Assembly: GCA_021234155.1 (NCBI GenBank)
Contig: JAJEKV010000039.1
Coordinates: 9,749,077-9,813,076 of the forward strand
Reading direction: 5' to 3'
Source of the DNA: Isoetes taiwanensis
Taxonomy: Eukaryota > Streptophyta > Lycopodiopsida > Isoetales > Isoetaceae
Length of the DNA: 64,000 bases
Below, in pieces: positions 46,092-59,200 of the stretch. Within the stretch, counting starts at the first letter, position 1, and every line of letters starts with the position of its first letter. The notes beneath the pieces were generated by a model that was not told the DNA's origin, made no database searches, and was given only the letters and a program-made list of their open reading frames with translations. Position numbers and translations under genes: made by a program.

Positions 46092-46560
46092 GGCTGACAC
46101 TCATGCGAAGCAATGACAAAATCTGTGGATTCAAAAGTCCACAAAATAAAAGCACGCATCTCATGAAACTGCCCAGCGGCAATAGCAAAAAGAAAATTGT
46201 CTACATAAGGGATGCATCGAATACAGTTTGCTCTAAAATGCTTCAGAATCTGGCGGATCACTCAGTAAAAATATAGCAAGCAGTGGAAAGGTAAAAAAAA
46301 GGAGTTGCGAAGATATGAATTTGCCTTGAAATTGAAAACCCAAATAAGGCCAGACTGAATGATGCATAGCAATGTGGTGATAATCACAATGAAGATCAAG
46401 AGTAATCAAGACATTGTCCTTCCTTACCATTATAGACAACTCATTGATGCCCTCATACTTAAAAGGTCACTGCTTCAAAAAGTAATTGATAAAACGAAGG
46501 TCTAGTATTCAAGTTAGTTTATTTGCAGCTTTTGATACCACTCCTAACGGAGAGCAAGAA

Positions 46561-47882
46561 AGGAATACCAGAGGTCGCAATAGCAGCACCAACTAAAATC
46601 AACCGGATGCCTACACAAATGCAACATGTTTGTCTACGAGCTTGTGATTTGGTCTAGACCAAGGTTGTGCAGGTAGGGCATCTAACCAGGGAAGTTTATA
46701 ACCATTGTAGATTCAATCTAACACCATGGCACTATTACAAAAAGTTTGCCAGAAAGAAAAATGCAATCTCAAATGACTACTAAGGGAATGGATAAGGGTA
46801 GGAGAGATAAGTTTTCCATCGAAATATCAACAATGCCACATGGAAACAACATCTTGAAATCATGAGTAAATAGGCTACCATAGGAAAAATACACCTTGAA
46901 CAGAAAACAAAATAAGATCTTAAATAATGGTACCAAATGCCATCATGATAAGAAATGCAAATAAATACATTGATTTGATTCAACAAATGTAACTAACACA
47001 TGAAGATAACGTAGGCAAATGTAGGCAAATTTTTTTATGAATGACACTAAAAAGGACCTTTTAAGGTATAAGAGGAAAGGAAGACAATCCATTTCTGCAT
47101 ATATCGAATGATTTATCGAATCTTGCTTAAGAAAAGTCCCTGACATTTTGAGTCATGAAATACACTTTGAACCAATTGTTCATTCAGAATAAATCTTCGC
47201 TATAAGTAATCTATCATCCAATTGTAAAATACATTGAACACCCCAATGATTGCTGAGTTTTCGTTCCAAATAAACGCTGCAAGCCAAGATTATACTGATT
47301 CAACTTCAAACTCCTCGCAATTTTGAACAAAAAAGAGATTATCCAGAAAGAATCTGCTTACAATGAGATCTTTCCAAAGTTCAGAGAATTATCCTTCGAC
47401 AAACCACAAGTTAATCGAACCTTTTGTTTCACAAAAAATTCCCATCCGTGGATAGATCATGGGATTTGCAATGCAATGGAATGGACCTTCTACATGACCT
47501 GCATGCAGAATTGTATAAAATTTGCTCAGAACAAGTAACTTTTTGAGTTCAAGCCTCAAGTTTTTGGCAAGAAAAGGGCGCTATATGACATAACTCTTTA
47601 AATGGGCGCTATCTGAAATAACTCTTTGAAGACTTTTTTGATATAGGAATATTGTCTTTGGATTGGAGTTTGCAAAGAAATATGGGAAATGTGTTACTTT
47701 GGTGATATATGTCTATGTTTGTATATGGCTATTAATGCATGGGCTTATGGCTCTAAAACACAGGGCCCAATATTGCTAGACACACATGCTATTTATTTGC
47801 ATGGGTTGAAGCAATGCTGAAGAATAAGTACACTCTCAAATATATTGATCAAGCCATGAGTAAGTACATGATGTCTATTTGT
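46561..47882. other. No supported gene
   Basis: May include further decayed DIRS-like coding upstream of the RT, but no motif could be confirmed. Confidence 0.3.
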
Positions 47883-48030
47883 ATGGTCTAGTGGTAGGAC
47901 CTTAAACCGCCACACCCATGGTCACGGGTTTGGGTATGGCCAAACATTGATTTAGTAATGGGGACCTGAAATCCATTGCCTCAAGGCCACGAGTTCAAGT
48001 ATGACCAACCAGTCCTATGGTAGAGACATT
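47883..48030 (+). repeat. tRNA-like SINE candidate
   Basis: TGGTCTAGTGGTAGGACC matches an A box, and GTCACGGGTTTGGGTATGG 30 bp on resembles a B box. A second B-box-like GAGTTCAAGTATGACC lies at 47990-48005. No clear poly(A) or target duplication was found. Confidence 0.3.
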
Positions 48031-49640
48031 ATTTGTCATATATACTAAATAATCACATGAAAAAGTGGTTTCTAGCATAAGGTATAGCAGATAGGTAGTG
48101 GATTGGCTTCCATGTGATATTTGATTGTATGGGTTGAAGCATTGGCGGTTACGAATAAGTATACTCTCAAATATATTATCAAACGATGAGTAGGTATGTT
48201 GTTGAATCTATTGAATATACATTGCATGATATCATGGATAGCAATGTTTCAAAGTTACTCAGTCGTGTGGGATTATGATTCTAGATGGTTGAATGGTTAA
48301 ACACAAGCTCTACAAGATGATTGTTTTAGATGGTTAAATGGTTAGATGTCAATAAGATATAGCAATATTGATGCAAATAGCATCTAGACAGTTGAATGTC
48401 GCATCTATAAATAATTTGTTAACCTTGAGCAACCTCAACCGTAGATTATTACATAAAGTTTGCTTAGAGTAAATTCTGGCTTATAAGCCAGTCGCATGTT
48501 GCCATGTTTTGTTCGCTTACATTCTAAAATTTGTATTTTCCATTCTGTGGATTCGTTGCATTTACTCGCATTCTAGGATTCTTGCATTCTAGAATTTTTA
48601 CTTGCATTTTTACTAGTATTCTACTTTCCTGATTGAGTCTTATATTACTTTTGCAGTTTACTGGCCGAGGAGTTGAACCTCGCTGAGACCAAGGCTCCAG
48701 CAACATATTTATTTCAAAAAAAAAACATTCGAACAGAGTAGTCCCTCTATGCCTTACCAAAACTGCAGAAAACATCTGCCAAACAAGGACTGCAAGAAAA
48801 AACATCTGTTACACAAAATCTACAAGATGTGCACAAAAAAGTCTGCCGCACAAGATCTGCCAGAAATAAAGCTCTATCAAACAAGATCAGCAAGAGCTTC
48901 ACCTATTTCAAAGAACAAAAACAAGAAATCAGGAAAACAACATAAAGAAAAGTAGATCCAGCAAAAAAAAAAAAATTAACACATAAGGCAAAGCTCAACC
49001 TTCAGTTTAAGAGAAGCGCCTGTTGTCGATAAGGATCGACAAGCATACCCAGTTTTGATGAAAACAAAACATAAACAAGAAGCTTACACCAAGAAGAGTA
49101 AAACCGAGAATCTCCATGAAATATACTTAAAAGTTTAGTATAATAAAAAAACGATTTCTGAATACTCGCCATGGGGGTTCTTCTAAGCTTTTAGGATGTT
49201 GTTTGATATGTGAAGTGTACATAAAAGTTCAGTAATATAATAACATTTGATCTTAAATAATTGTCATGGCAATTCTTCTAAGCTTATGCTATTAGTATCG
49301 AGTTATAAATGTTTTTGCCCATACCTTCCTCATTGTGCGCATATTTAGGTGCCTTCTTCGTAAAAAAGATGCATTAACGATCTTCTCCACCTTTCATCAT
49401 GTATTGTATGGTAGCTTGGTCCTTCAATATAATCTCAAATAGGACGTATATTAGAGACAACGATGTTGATTGTAAGCAAAGCATATTAATTTATGAATAT
49501 TGAGCGACTTGAAGACTTTCTTGCTTCAAACTAACCATGATTAATTACAAACTATTCTTCTAAACGCACTGCAAGCTATTTGGAGCAAAATGAAAATGTA
49601 CGTTTTTTCAAATCAATGAATTCGTGCTTCAAACGGATAA
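48031..49640. other. No gene; A-rich segment at 48.7-49.0 kb
   Basis: 48716-48975 is A-rich with repeated AACATCTGCCAAACA-like words. The open frame over it (48749-48955) is Lys/Asn-rich and probably not coding. Nothing else is supported. Confidence 0.35.
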
Positions 49641-49649
49641 GAGCATACC

Positions 49650-49919
49650 CCCGGGGGGTGCACACAGAAAAAACCGTACAAAACATGTGCGTGTACGGTA
49701 GGGGGTTTTTTTTGGGCCAAAACCGTACCGTACCGTACCGTATAAGTATGGGAGAGGATTTTTTTTGCTTTAATTCCGTATATATTTGTAAGGAAATATG
49801 GTAGGGGTATATGAAATATAAGGGATATTTTTGTAGGAAAATCCCGTATAAGGGATAATTTCTCTTGACCCTATGCACGCACATGCCATATAGACTTCAC
49901 ATTGTGTGCACCCCCCGGG
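49650..49919. mobile_element. 270-bp MITE with perfect TIRs
   Basis: Terminal inverted repeats CCCGGGGGGTGCACACA are perfect over 17 bp. The flanks AGCATACC (49642-49649 and 49920-49927) are an exact 8-bp target duplication, or 9 bp if the shared G is counted. The interior contains four CCGTA repeats. There is no coding capacity. Confidence 0.85.
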
Positions 49920-50053
49920 AGCATACCAGATTAGCAAGATCAAGAAGCATGTGATACTCACCACAATCCGACCAGACTATGATGTCTGCTACCACAAAAA
50001 AATGCCCAAAAACTTTGCTCCCCATATTTCCAGAATACAAAAAATAAAATAAA

Positions 50054-50166
<113 letters not shown>

Positions 50167-51062
50167 GAGAAAAGAAGAAACGTATAGACAATTCTCAATG
50201 GCAAAAAAAAAAGGGTTCAAAATAAATACACCTTCCTACCTTAGGGAATCTGAGGCCATCATTTTTGTTTTCCCTTTGTTGATCAAAAATTCGTTAATGA
50301 TGGCCCCATCTGCTTCATTGATCATATTTCTTAAGGCGTTTGGCTTGCCAAATGTGTTCCCATGCTACTTCCAGCCATTTCAGGACCTATACTTTTCAAT
50401 AAAAGCCTTGCATGTTTCTTACAAAAAGATTTTAGCATTTTTGAGTCGTCGAATACAAGCGGTTCCATAGATATTTTTTATGTGCTTTGAGGACCTAGCC
50501 TCAAATGCTAGGACTAATGGAGGAAGCAATCTAAGTAATTTATTAGATAGGATCTCTCTACCATCATGATGATGCGGATATAGGATTTCCCAAAGTACAC
50601 ACATCTATGATATATAGGGATCCCTAATACTAGCTCTAATGCTTTCTACTTGTCCCATTGTGGGGACTCTCTGTACTTTATATTATTATTTATTAAAAAC
50701 AATACACACTCTTACCCTAAAAAAAATGCACCAACTCTTAAAAAAATGCTTCGTTACAGTAAATGGCTAGTTTGCTTACAATTTTTGATGAACCAACTTC
50801 CTAAATGGCCACTTTGTTTTCCATATCACAACTCCAAAAAAACTATGTAGACCATTTCATGTATGTATTGTTATCTCAAAATATTCCACAAATCCATAGA
50901 ACGCCTTTATTACCATCATCAAATCTTTTCCACATCTTTTATATTATAAATTTTTAGCGTATGTCATGAATCAAACCCTAATTTGTGTGGTCGAGATCAT
51001 CTGATTGCATCCGAAGGCCGAGATTTATTGCACGACTTCTTAACACCATGATTGGCCATGCT
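50167..51062. other. No supported gene
   Basis: Short open frames on both strands (50198-50470 plus, 50419-50604 minus) lack recognisable motifs. They could be LINE debris. Confidence 0.3.
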
Positions 51063-52290
51063 CTGATCTCTTAAGAGGAAAGAGAAAAGGAAAAGGGAGG
51101 AGAAAAGGGCAAGGTGAAAGGCAAAAAGGCATGGGTAAAACGGAAAGAAGGAAAAGGGAAAAGAAAAGTAAGGGAGAAAATGAAGGAAAAAAGGACACCA
51201 CGAAAAGGAGAAGAGGGAAAGGGTGAGGATAGGCATAAAAGGGAAGGGAAAAAAGGGAAGAGAAAAAGGGTAGAGAGAAGGGAAAGGGAAAAGAAAGGGG
51301 GAGGAGGAGGGAGCGGAAAGGGGCACTAGAGGAAAACAGTGAGGAAAAGAGAAAAAAGGAAGGGAAAAAGAACAAAAGGGAAAAGAAAAAAGGGAGGGGA
51401 GAAGGGAGGGAAAAAAGGGAAAGGAAAAAAAATGGGAGGGGGAAGCGGGGAAGGGAAAGAAAAAGGGCATAGAGAAAACTTGAAGAGGAAAGGAGGAAAC
51501 GAGAAGGCAAAAAAAAAAAAGGAAGTGGAAACGTGCGAGGAAAGGGGAAAGGGGAAGGTATGGAAAAGGAAAGGGAAAAGAATAAAGGAGGAGGAAATGG
51601 AAGGAAAAAAAGGATATCGAAAAAGAAAAGAGAAAATGAAAGAGGAAAAGGGAGGGGGAGAGGGAGAGGGGGGCATGAGAGGAAAAATGGTACGGGAAAA
51701 AGTGGAAGAGAGAAAGGGGTGGGAAAGGAGGCAAGGAAAGGGAAAAAGGCCATCGGAAAGGGAAAGGGAAAGGGAAAGGGAAAAGTGAAGGAAGCAAATG
51801 GGAGGGGAGGGGAGGAGAGGGAGGAGAGGGGAGGGAGGGAGGGGGAGAAAAGGAAAAGGGGTAGGTAAACGGGGAGGAGAAAAAATGGGATGACGGAAAA
51901 ATAAGGATAAAATAGGAAGGAAAGGGGGAGGGGTTGAAAAAAGGAAGATCGAATAAAAAAAGAAAAGAGAAAAAGAAAAAAAGGGAAAAGCAGAGAATAG
52001 GAAAATGGAAAAAGAAGAAAAAAAAAGAAAAAAAAGGGGGGGGGGGAGTGGAGAAAGGGTTAAAAAGGAAAAGGGAAAAAGGAAAGAGCAAACAGAAATG
52101 GGAGAGAAAGGAATGCGAATTTAGAAAAATAAAAACAGTAAAGGGGAAAACAAAAAAGGGAAAAACGAGATGGTAGAACTGGAATAGCGGAAAAAGAGAA
52201 AAGTAAATGGAAAAGGAGAAAATGGAAAATAAAAGAAAAGCATAAAAATGCAAAAGGAAAAGGAAAAAAGGTAGGGGAAGTGGAAATGTC
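51063..52290 (+). repeat. 1.2-kb polypurine tract
   Basis: The plus strand is almost exclusively A and G, with words such as GGAAAAGGG, GGGAGGGG and GAAAAAG and few pyrimidines. Long open frames on both strands (433 codons on minus) are a consequence of the composition and are not genes. Confidence 0.95.
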
Positions 52291-54063
52291 TTGGTCAAAT
52301 GCTCTTAATTGTGTGATTTTAAGAACGTGAATTCAATGTGCTCCGGTGTATCATTTACAGTTCCTAGCTATGCCCAGCAACGCTGAACTCCATTTCTAGT
52401 ATATCCATAATTTTTCATAACTCATGCATAAGTCCATATGTACAATTTTTCAAATAAAATATCCAACTAGCTCAAGTCTTTACTTTGCTAGCGACTTTTT
52501 GATAAAATATTCGAATATTCCTCCTCCTCCTCCTCCTCCTCCTATTGTGGGCGACTAGTGTCCAGCCGTGCCTATGTTTGTTCTGTGCAGGAGATGGCTA
52601 AATTTTCAGCAGTGTGTAATCCGTTGCAGAGCCTTGCTTTATCCAGAGCTAGAGCCACTACTATTGAACTAGGTGCAACCCTTGTTCTTGAGTCCCGACG
52701 CATCTGTTAGTTTCAATAACTACTTTCAAATCCTTTGCAAAGATGTCACTATATAAACACTAATGCATACAGTCTTCTTCAACCTTGAAAATAAATTATT
52801 CAAAGTACTTATAATCATGAACATGCCATAAGGTCATAACAGCTTATTATAACTTCAAAAAATACTTCAACCATCTAGATCAAGAATCTCCCTTTGCAAT
52901 GGAGCCACAATATGGTCAACTAATCCATTGCCTCCTTGATCCTTAATGAAGCCAACTTCCCCTTAATGATATATGTCAATTTAAACCATTGAAGTTAATC
53001 ATAATGAACTGTAGCATTTTACTGTAGCTAAGAGATTGATAGACTTAATGTCGAACCATCGACAATTCTTAACAGACCTCTGGAGCCGGATTCATACTCC
53101 CTGCAATCCGAATACATCTTCAAACATCTTCTGCCGCTTATAGGTGCTTGATCTGGTGGTTTCGACAGACAGATCAACTTTCTTTTCTCAGCAATCGGAA
53201 TGCAACGATACCCCACAGGCATATGCATTAGTATTAGATATTCGGACTCACTCATTCGAATATTCAATACCATTAACCTTTAACAATATTTAACCATTGT
53301 TTAAAACACTAACAATGGTCTAGCCTTCCACCATTAGCAAATTGATTACAACAACCTAGATCAATATGACATGACTAGGTTTTTCCCAACAGCATCACAT
53401 TTAAGCAAATCCGCCTGCTCTGTCACAATACATTGGGGCCTTCTTGGGTGCTCTATTACCATGCTTCTTCTTTCTAAAAAGATACCATGTCTATTGTGCA
53501 ATTCGCAGCACATATCAGATTAGATCGCATTAATATGGAGAAAAAATTCTCTCTTTTCCGCCATTTAAAAGTTTCATCCTTGCACCATTTCATAATTGAA
53601 GCAAAAAAGATGGGTCCATGAGCCACATGAAACATGATAAGTCAACATTGTCAAATGAAGGCATTTTAGAAGATGAACACCATAGTTTTCAAATTTCTCT
53701 AGCATTGCAACTATCCAATCAGTTTTGATTAGATCCAATCACGTTTGATTAGACCTAATCGGCCATTATATGTGCTTTTTATAAATGTTTGCAATGCTAG
53801 TACTAGCATAGCATCTTATAGCATAGAATAGATTTTGTAACATCTGCGAAGACCAAAAGGTCATGGGATACATACAATGGGCTAGTACAACCATCACTAT
53901 TAGAATTATAAAATCCTTATTGACCAAAGAGTTTCTCAGAAATAAATAAATAAATAGAGCGTAGTGACTACTGCGGGCTCAACAATTGAAGATGCGCATC
54001 TAGAACATCAAGTATCTATAATTTCAAGTTATGCACAGATGGTGCTCTGACAAGTTATGGGAG
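52291..54063. other. Intergenic; short (CTC)n at 52519-52543
   Basis: One small CTC microsatellite. No gene is supported. Confidence 0.4.
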
Positions 54064-54205
54064 CATGAAATGGACAGGTTTTTTCCCTTAAAAACACTTA
54101 AGGGCATGGGTTTTTTCATCCTGAAATTAATACGTCTGTTGTACTCCTTGATTGGGTCCCATGGACCAATTGGTCTCTGTGGACAATAAAAAATAATTCA
54201 ATACA
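54064..54205 (+). mobile_element. LINE family 1, 3'-end relic
   Basis: Contains the 3' UTR stem-loop core (GGTTTTTTCCC...GGGTTTTTT), the GGGTCCCATGGACCAATTGG segment and the terminal GGACAATAAAAAAT. Then AATTCAATACAGG. Confidence 0.75.
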
Positions 54206-54390
54206 GGCAAATGGATTGGGGAGACGTGCCAGGATCGTCTTTGTCAATCATTGAGAATGAGAGTCACACCCTTCAGAACTATCCAGCATATAATCACATC
54301 CGGGGACGTTACACCGGGTTGGTCTAGCCCAACCAACTGCTGCATGTGATGTTAAGAATGACTCATGTATCATGATGTATTTTGGTACAG

Positions 54391-54551
54391 TTTGTCAGCA
54401 TGCTTATTATTGCCAAGGTTTTTTCCCTTAAAAAAACTTCAGGGCATGGGTTTTTTCATCCTGAAAGTAATACGCCTGTTGTGCTCTTGATTGGGTCCCA
54501 TGGACCAATTGGTCTATGTGGACGATAAAAAATAATTCAATTCAATTCAAC
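54391..54551 (+). mobile_element. LINE family 1, second 3'-end relic
   Basis: Very similar to the relic 330 bp upstream, with the same strand and structure. It ends GGACGATAAAAAAT followed by three AATTC repeats. Confidence 0.75.
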
Positions 54552-54748
54552 TTTTAGAGTTTTTATCGCGATGATTGAGATCTCATCTCACAAGGTATAA
54601 GATTGGCCTAAAAAGGGTAGCTTCGCACATTATAATTACGACTTCAAGAATTTCCAACTAGTAAACGGCTTCCTTTCCCTTATATAGAAGATGAGATCAA
54701 GGGCATACATATGTAGTATTAACTCATCGATGTCATGTTCTTGGCAAG

Positions 54749-54802
54749 ATAGATAGGTAGGTAGGTAGGTAGGTAGGTAGGGTAGGTAGGTAGGTAGGTA
54801 GG
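54749..54802 (+). repeat. (TAGG)n microsatellite
   Basis: About twelve TAGG units with one interruption. Confidence 0.95.
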
Positions 54803-54938
54803 TACAACAAAATGAGATTTGAAGAGCTAGAATCACCAAGGGCGGCCTTAGTGCTTTATCACTAAATTTACCTTATCACTGCATCCAGGGCCTTAGAGCA
54901 CATGTACATCTCTATAACAATATAAAAATACATTAGAT

Positions 54939-54979
54939 ACGCTCCTCAGGAATCGAACCTGAGCATGCCCATTGAGCGT
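54939..54979 (-). other. tRNA T-arm-like mini-structure
   Basis: The minus strand reads ACGCTC, a 10-nt spacer, the perfect arm CTCAG-GTTCGATTC-CTGAG, then GAGCGT, which pairs with ACGCTC. The D and anticodon arms are absent. Probably a tRNA/SINE remnant. A separate CCTGGTT/AACCAGG hairpin lies just upstream. Confidence 0.4.
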
Positions 54980-56153
54980 GGAAAAAATATATTTAGCCTG
55001 GTTAAGCTGCAAACCAGGTAGTTATTATATTTTAGCCTTGATTCTACTAAAAGCTAGTTGAATTGTACTGCCTCTAGGTAAAAGCATATGAACAATGATT
55101 GAACCATTTTAAATCCATGACCCTATTTCTTAGTTAAAATCAAGATTCCTACTAAGAAAGCCTGAATTGGAAAGGCAAACAAATAAAAAGCACCTTCAAA
55201 AAATGCGAGAGAAGAAGCAAGACTCACCGAATGCTTCTAACTTTGACATGAATTCAACTTGTTTTGGAAACTGCTTCTGGATTTAGAAGTCGTATTTGGC
55301 ACCTGTTTACCGGGCGGGCGGGGGACTACTACGGCTACTACCGCTACTACTACTAATAATAATAATAATAAAAATAGCAAGCAAAAAGGTCCAGCAAGAA
55401 TAGGTCCAGAGGATTTAAAAGAAAAGAGTCGTTGGCCAAAAATGTGCCCTACCATCCTTAACAACAAACGTCTAGATAGCAAGCAGTAACAAATTCGAAT
55501 TCACCACAATACCTATCTTAAAAACCCATCGCCATGGCTATGGCCACTGGCATCTCCGGCATGCTGACTTGCAAGAAGACGGAGCCTTTGCTCCTACACC
55601 GGATTTAGCAATTATGAGTGGCAACATGCTAACAGATAAACTTCCATTCCAAATTCGTTGCTCAGACAACCGCAAGACCAGAAACGCATAGTATAGAATA
55701 GCAAAACAAACTCCATATATTCAAAAACCTAATTCCAAAATACAGACTGGATGTGACCTCTTTAATCCTAGTCCACAAATATCCCAATGTCCAAAAGCAA
55801 AAAGATCCCCAAAATAGCATGTTTAAACTTCAAGTACATGTCCAGTTTTAGGAAATCTGCCAGAAAGCTATTTTGGAACAACTTTAGGAGGAGCATTTTC
55901 TACATTTTGCCTTAGACAGACTTCTTTTTTTCTTTTTTTCTTCAGTGGGTAGTTTTCATTCTAGAATGGGACTCGCAGAAACCAACAAGCCGCCCGATAG
56001 ATAGGCTTCTCATTCATCTCAGCAGATTTTCTACAATGGTGGACAGTGGGTAGCCGCCACATGCGAACTACCCACGAAAAATAAAGGGAAATCCAATTAT
56101 ATCATTTGGACCCCAAAAAAATACAATGCTAATAGATAAGTGGCTGATGTACC
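54980..56153. other. Intergenic, no supported gene
   Basis: Contains a short (ACT/AAT)n tract at 55325-55372 and small open frames without motifs. Confidence 0.35.
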
Positions 56154-56234
56154 TGCCGAAAGCTTATCACCGGGATTAAAAAACCCCGCCCTTTCGGGTT
56201 TTCGAGGAAAAACCCTAGTGATAAGCCTTCGGCA
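56154..56234 (-). mobile_element. LINE family 1 stem-loop relic
   Basis: TGCCGAAAGCTTATCAC pairs with GTGATAAGCCTTCGGCA around GATTAAAAAACCCCGCCC...GGGTTTTCGAGG, the loop shared with the LINE 3' UTRs at 25.5 and 63.2 kb. The stem sequence differs but pairing is kept. Confidence 0.65.
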
Positions 56235-59200
56235 AGGGGCTTAGACAAACGTAAGGCATAGAATCGCTCCCAAAAAACCCCCGCAAGGAGAAGTCGAAAC
56301 AGATGCCACTCGCCCCCCTCGCAGACCGCACATCACCAACACAACAAACGGAGACAACACAAACATACCGGAGAATAGCATCACCCAAATGGGTGGAAAA
56401 AGCATCACCCAAATGGGTGGAAAAACATGATAAACAGAAACTTGTACAAAATACAATAAACAAAGAAGGGGGAGGGTGGGTTCAAAGAGAATAAGGTACT
56501 GCTGAGAGAAGAGGAAGCACCGATGAGACGTGGATGCAGAAACGCGCCTGAAATAGCGAACTCCCAACCAAAACGGGCATGCGCCGCCCGCATGCATGCA
56601 CGACATGCATGCTCGTCCCATTCTAGAATGGCGATCCGATGTCTCGGATCGATGCGATTACCTTCATCAGAAAACATCCACCACCTGAAAACTTGCTTCA
56701 GAACAAAACCCAGATGCAAGATTACCTTGCTTGCTCTGTAGTTAGCCCCACAAACTCCTATCGGTGATATATAGAAATGCTCAAGAAATCGCTTGCCAAC
56801 GTTTTTCCTTATAGAAAATTACAAAAAAGATTGGGAGTAATGTCATTGCACATAACAATTGCGTCAAAATTTCCTCAATTGTTAATAGATCTAACAATCC
56901 ACCGCATCCCTTTCTCCAGCATATCATTGATCATCGAAAAAGTCTGCCGAACTGTTACAACAACTTGCTTGCCCAACATACTCTACTTTAAATCCAAACC
57001 GTATGATATCTTCCGCCCAGCTCCAATAAAATCCACACCGTTTATCGATCCTCAGGTGTTCCTCAAATCCCAAAACTCACCACAGATAACGAATATCCTA
57101 TGTGGCTCTGATGTGGAACTGCTAGGAACTGTAGCCATAACTGCTTCTTTGCTTCTGCAATTTGTGACATGATATTGATCCACTGAAAAAAAGGCCCTTG
57201 CATTGTGGAATCCAGATCTGTACTCATCAGCTCATTGATATAAGCATAGGCACATCTACTTGTTAAAAGGCAAGCATTGAGTATAAATATTTTTCCCACA
57301 ATACCTTTAACATCTGGAAAACTGTCCCTTCACAAGAATTTCATTTCAAAGATAGATAGAAACATCCCACTTCCTGACTCTGCATAAGAAATCGAACTAA
57401 TGCCAGTTTCAAATATAGAAGGAGCATAAAAGAGAGTGAAGATTAAACATCGAACAGAGGTCACTTAACAATAGCATCATACAATATACTTCCGATTAAA
57501 CTAAATACCACCTTTGGCACTCGCCAGTTCCATACCAGGGTAGTTAAAGCAAACGCCAGTACTACCTTCTCCTTCCAGAATCCAATCCATAAATTAACAG
57601 CACAACAGCTCCAGTAAAGGATCCTATGGCTATAAGAAAACTGCTTCGACTCCTCCAAAGACCTTCGAGTATCCACGATACTTGGATTTCGATATGTTCA
57701 GATTGGCATGAAATAACTGATTATCTCTGGCAACATTACAAAGTTTCAGACTCAAAGAAAGAATACCTTCGTGCGTCGCCCTGTTTCCACAGCAGGAAAG
57801 CCCACTAAATGGGCTTTCCTATATACATAAACACCCTCTCATATAACAACGCATGCTCAATCGCCATAAATTGTGCATCACAGTAAATTGTGGGCATCTC
57901 ACAACACCTGCTGTTATAGTTTGTCCTAAAATTCGTGCAATTTGATAGCTTACCTTTCTAACCATCTAACGATTTCATGCATGACCCTCTTCTATATTTT
58001 GAAAGGGGAATATGAATGTTTCAATATGCAAAATGACACCATTCTTTCCTATATATAAGCATAACTAAAACAAGCCATATGATGCAGAAATGTCTTGTCA
58101 CACTAGAAATTTCCTAACACGTTTCTTTGAGCTACATTGCTTCCCAGGACTTTTGTAAGTACATTTAACCATCAGCAAATAGGCCTAAGTTTTGATTGAT
58201 GCAATTTCTCATACCTATCAGCCTACGAAGTTCATAATAACTAAATGAAGAACTAGATTACAGAGAAGAAAATCTGCAAAAGCACGTTCTGGGGCAGGTC
58301 CTCGAAACATTAAACATATAAATTAGTATAGAAAATATTTGCACTTTTCAATATCTTGCATAAACCAGACAGCCACCTTAAATTTTCTATTGTCCTTGTT
58401 TACTTGCATGCGAAGGCACACTGATAGAGAGAAACAGAAACTTAGTTAGTCCTGCTAATCAGACTTCATATTCTACAGGAACTACAGTCCAATGTCCTAT
58501 GCATGAGCAATGTGTTACTTGCAAGGACTGCAGTGCCTATGCACGACAACACTCCGGACAAAAATGGCCAGAATTTTCAGAATAAATGCTTGCTAGTTAA
58601 ACTTGTATAAGCAAACAGCACCATGAGCTAAGAATTATCTAGAGTTTGTAATCATATTATGTTTGCACTGATTCTCAACTGGGCCTTAGCGAATGCGTTT
58701 GATATCGTTCTAATTGCAGACAAGGGAGCATTGTATGACTTGTAAGTGCTAATGTACCATTAGCAATACAGAACCAACAGCCCCTCAGCAAACCTAGAAT
58801 GAAGAAAAGTATGTTATGCTGCTTAGCGAAATCTAATCAAGTGTTTGTTTTGTGGAGGAAGCAGAATCTAACAGAACTGCCATCATTCTACTTTTCCTCG
58901 TCACAGTTAGTTACATTACAAGAGTAAGTAGGGAAACAAGTTTCCCCCTTTATCAGGAAGTATAAAGGGCGCACAAATTTTCAAATAGAAGAGGAGCGAA
59001 GGGTATAAAACAATGTGGTATTACGTACATGTACCACTGCAGTGAGAATCGCACACAATGTATGCATCAACGATCTGCCACCGAAAGTGAATTAACAATA
59101 TAGATCGGGAAAGATCAAGCCTGATATACAATGAATCGAGCCCAATTAATGGTCCATCTGAAGTTGGAACCCGACGGAAAACTAGAGACGCCAAAACTGA

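Larger units (their letters stand above)
45000..46560 (-). pseudogene. DIRS-like reverse transcriptase, split by an insertion
   Basis: The right part (46560-46092) has LILDLRFINYFLKQ, PFKYEGINEL, LITLDLHCDYHHIAMH, YLGFQFQGKF, HFRANCIRCIPYVDN (YVDD changed to YVDN) and FVIASHECQ. The left part (45187-45000) continues with NFSHEGYIVNSS and KFLELAKLLTLD, the region after the active site. Both parts are in frame across the hAT-like insertion if one 8-bp duplication is discounted. The YHH spelling is typical of DIRS/tyrosine-recombinase retroelements. Stops and a lost catalytic Asp mark it as dead. No recombinase was found nearby. Confidence 0.7.

Noticed and set aside
50997-52298. 433-codon minus-strand open frame rich in Phe, Pro and Ser
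   Set aside because: It is a by-product of the purine-only composition of the opposite strand. Overlapping frames are equally open and no domain is present.
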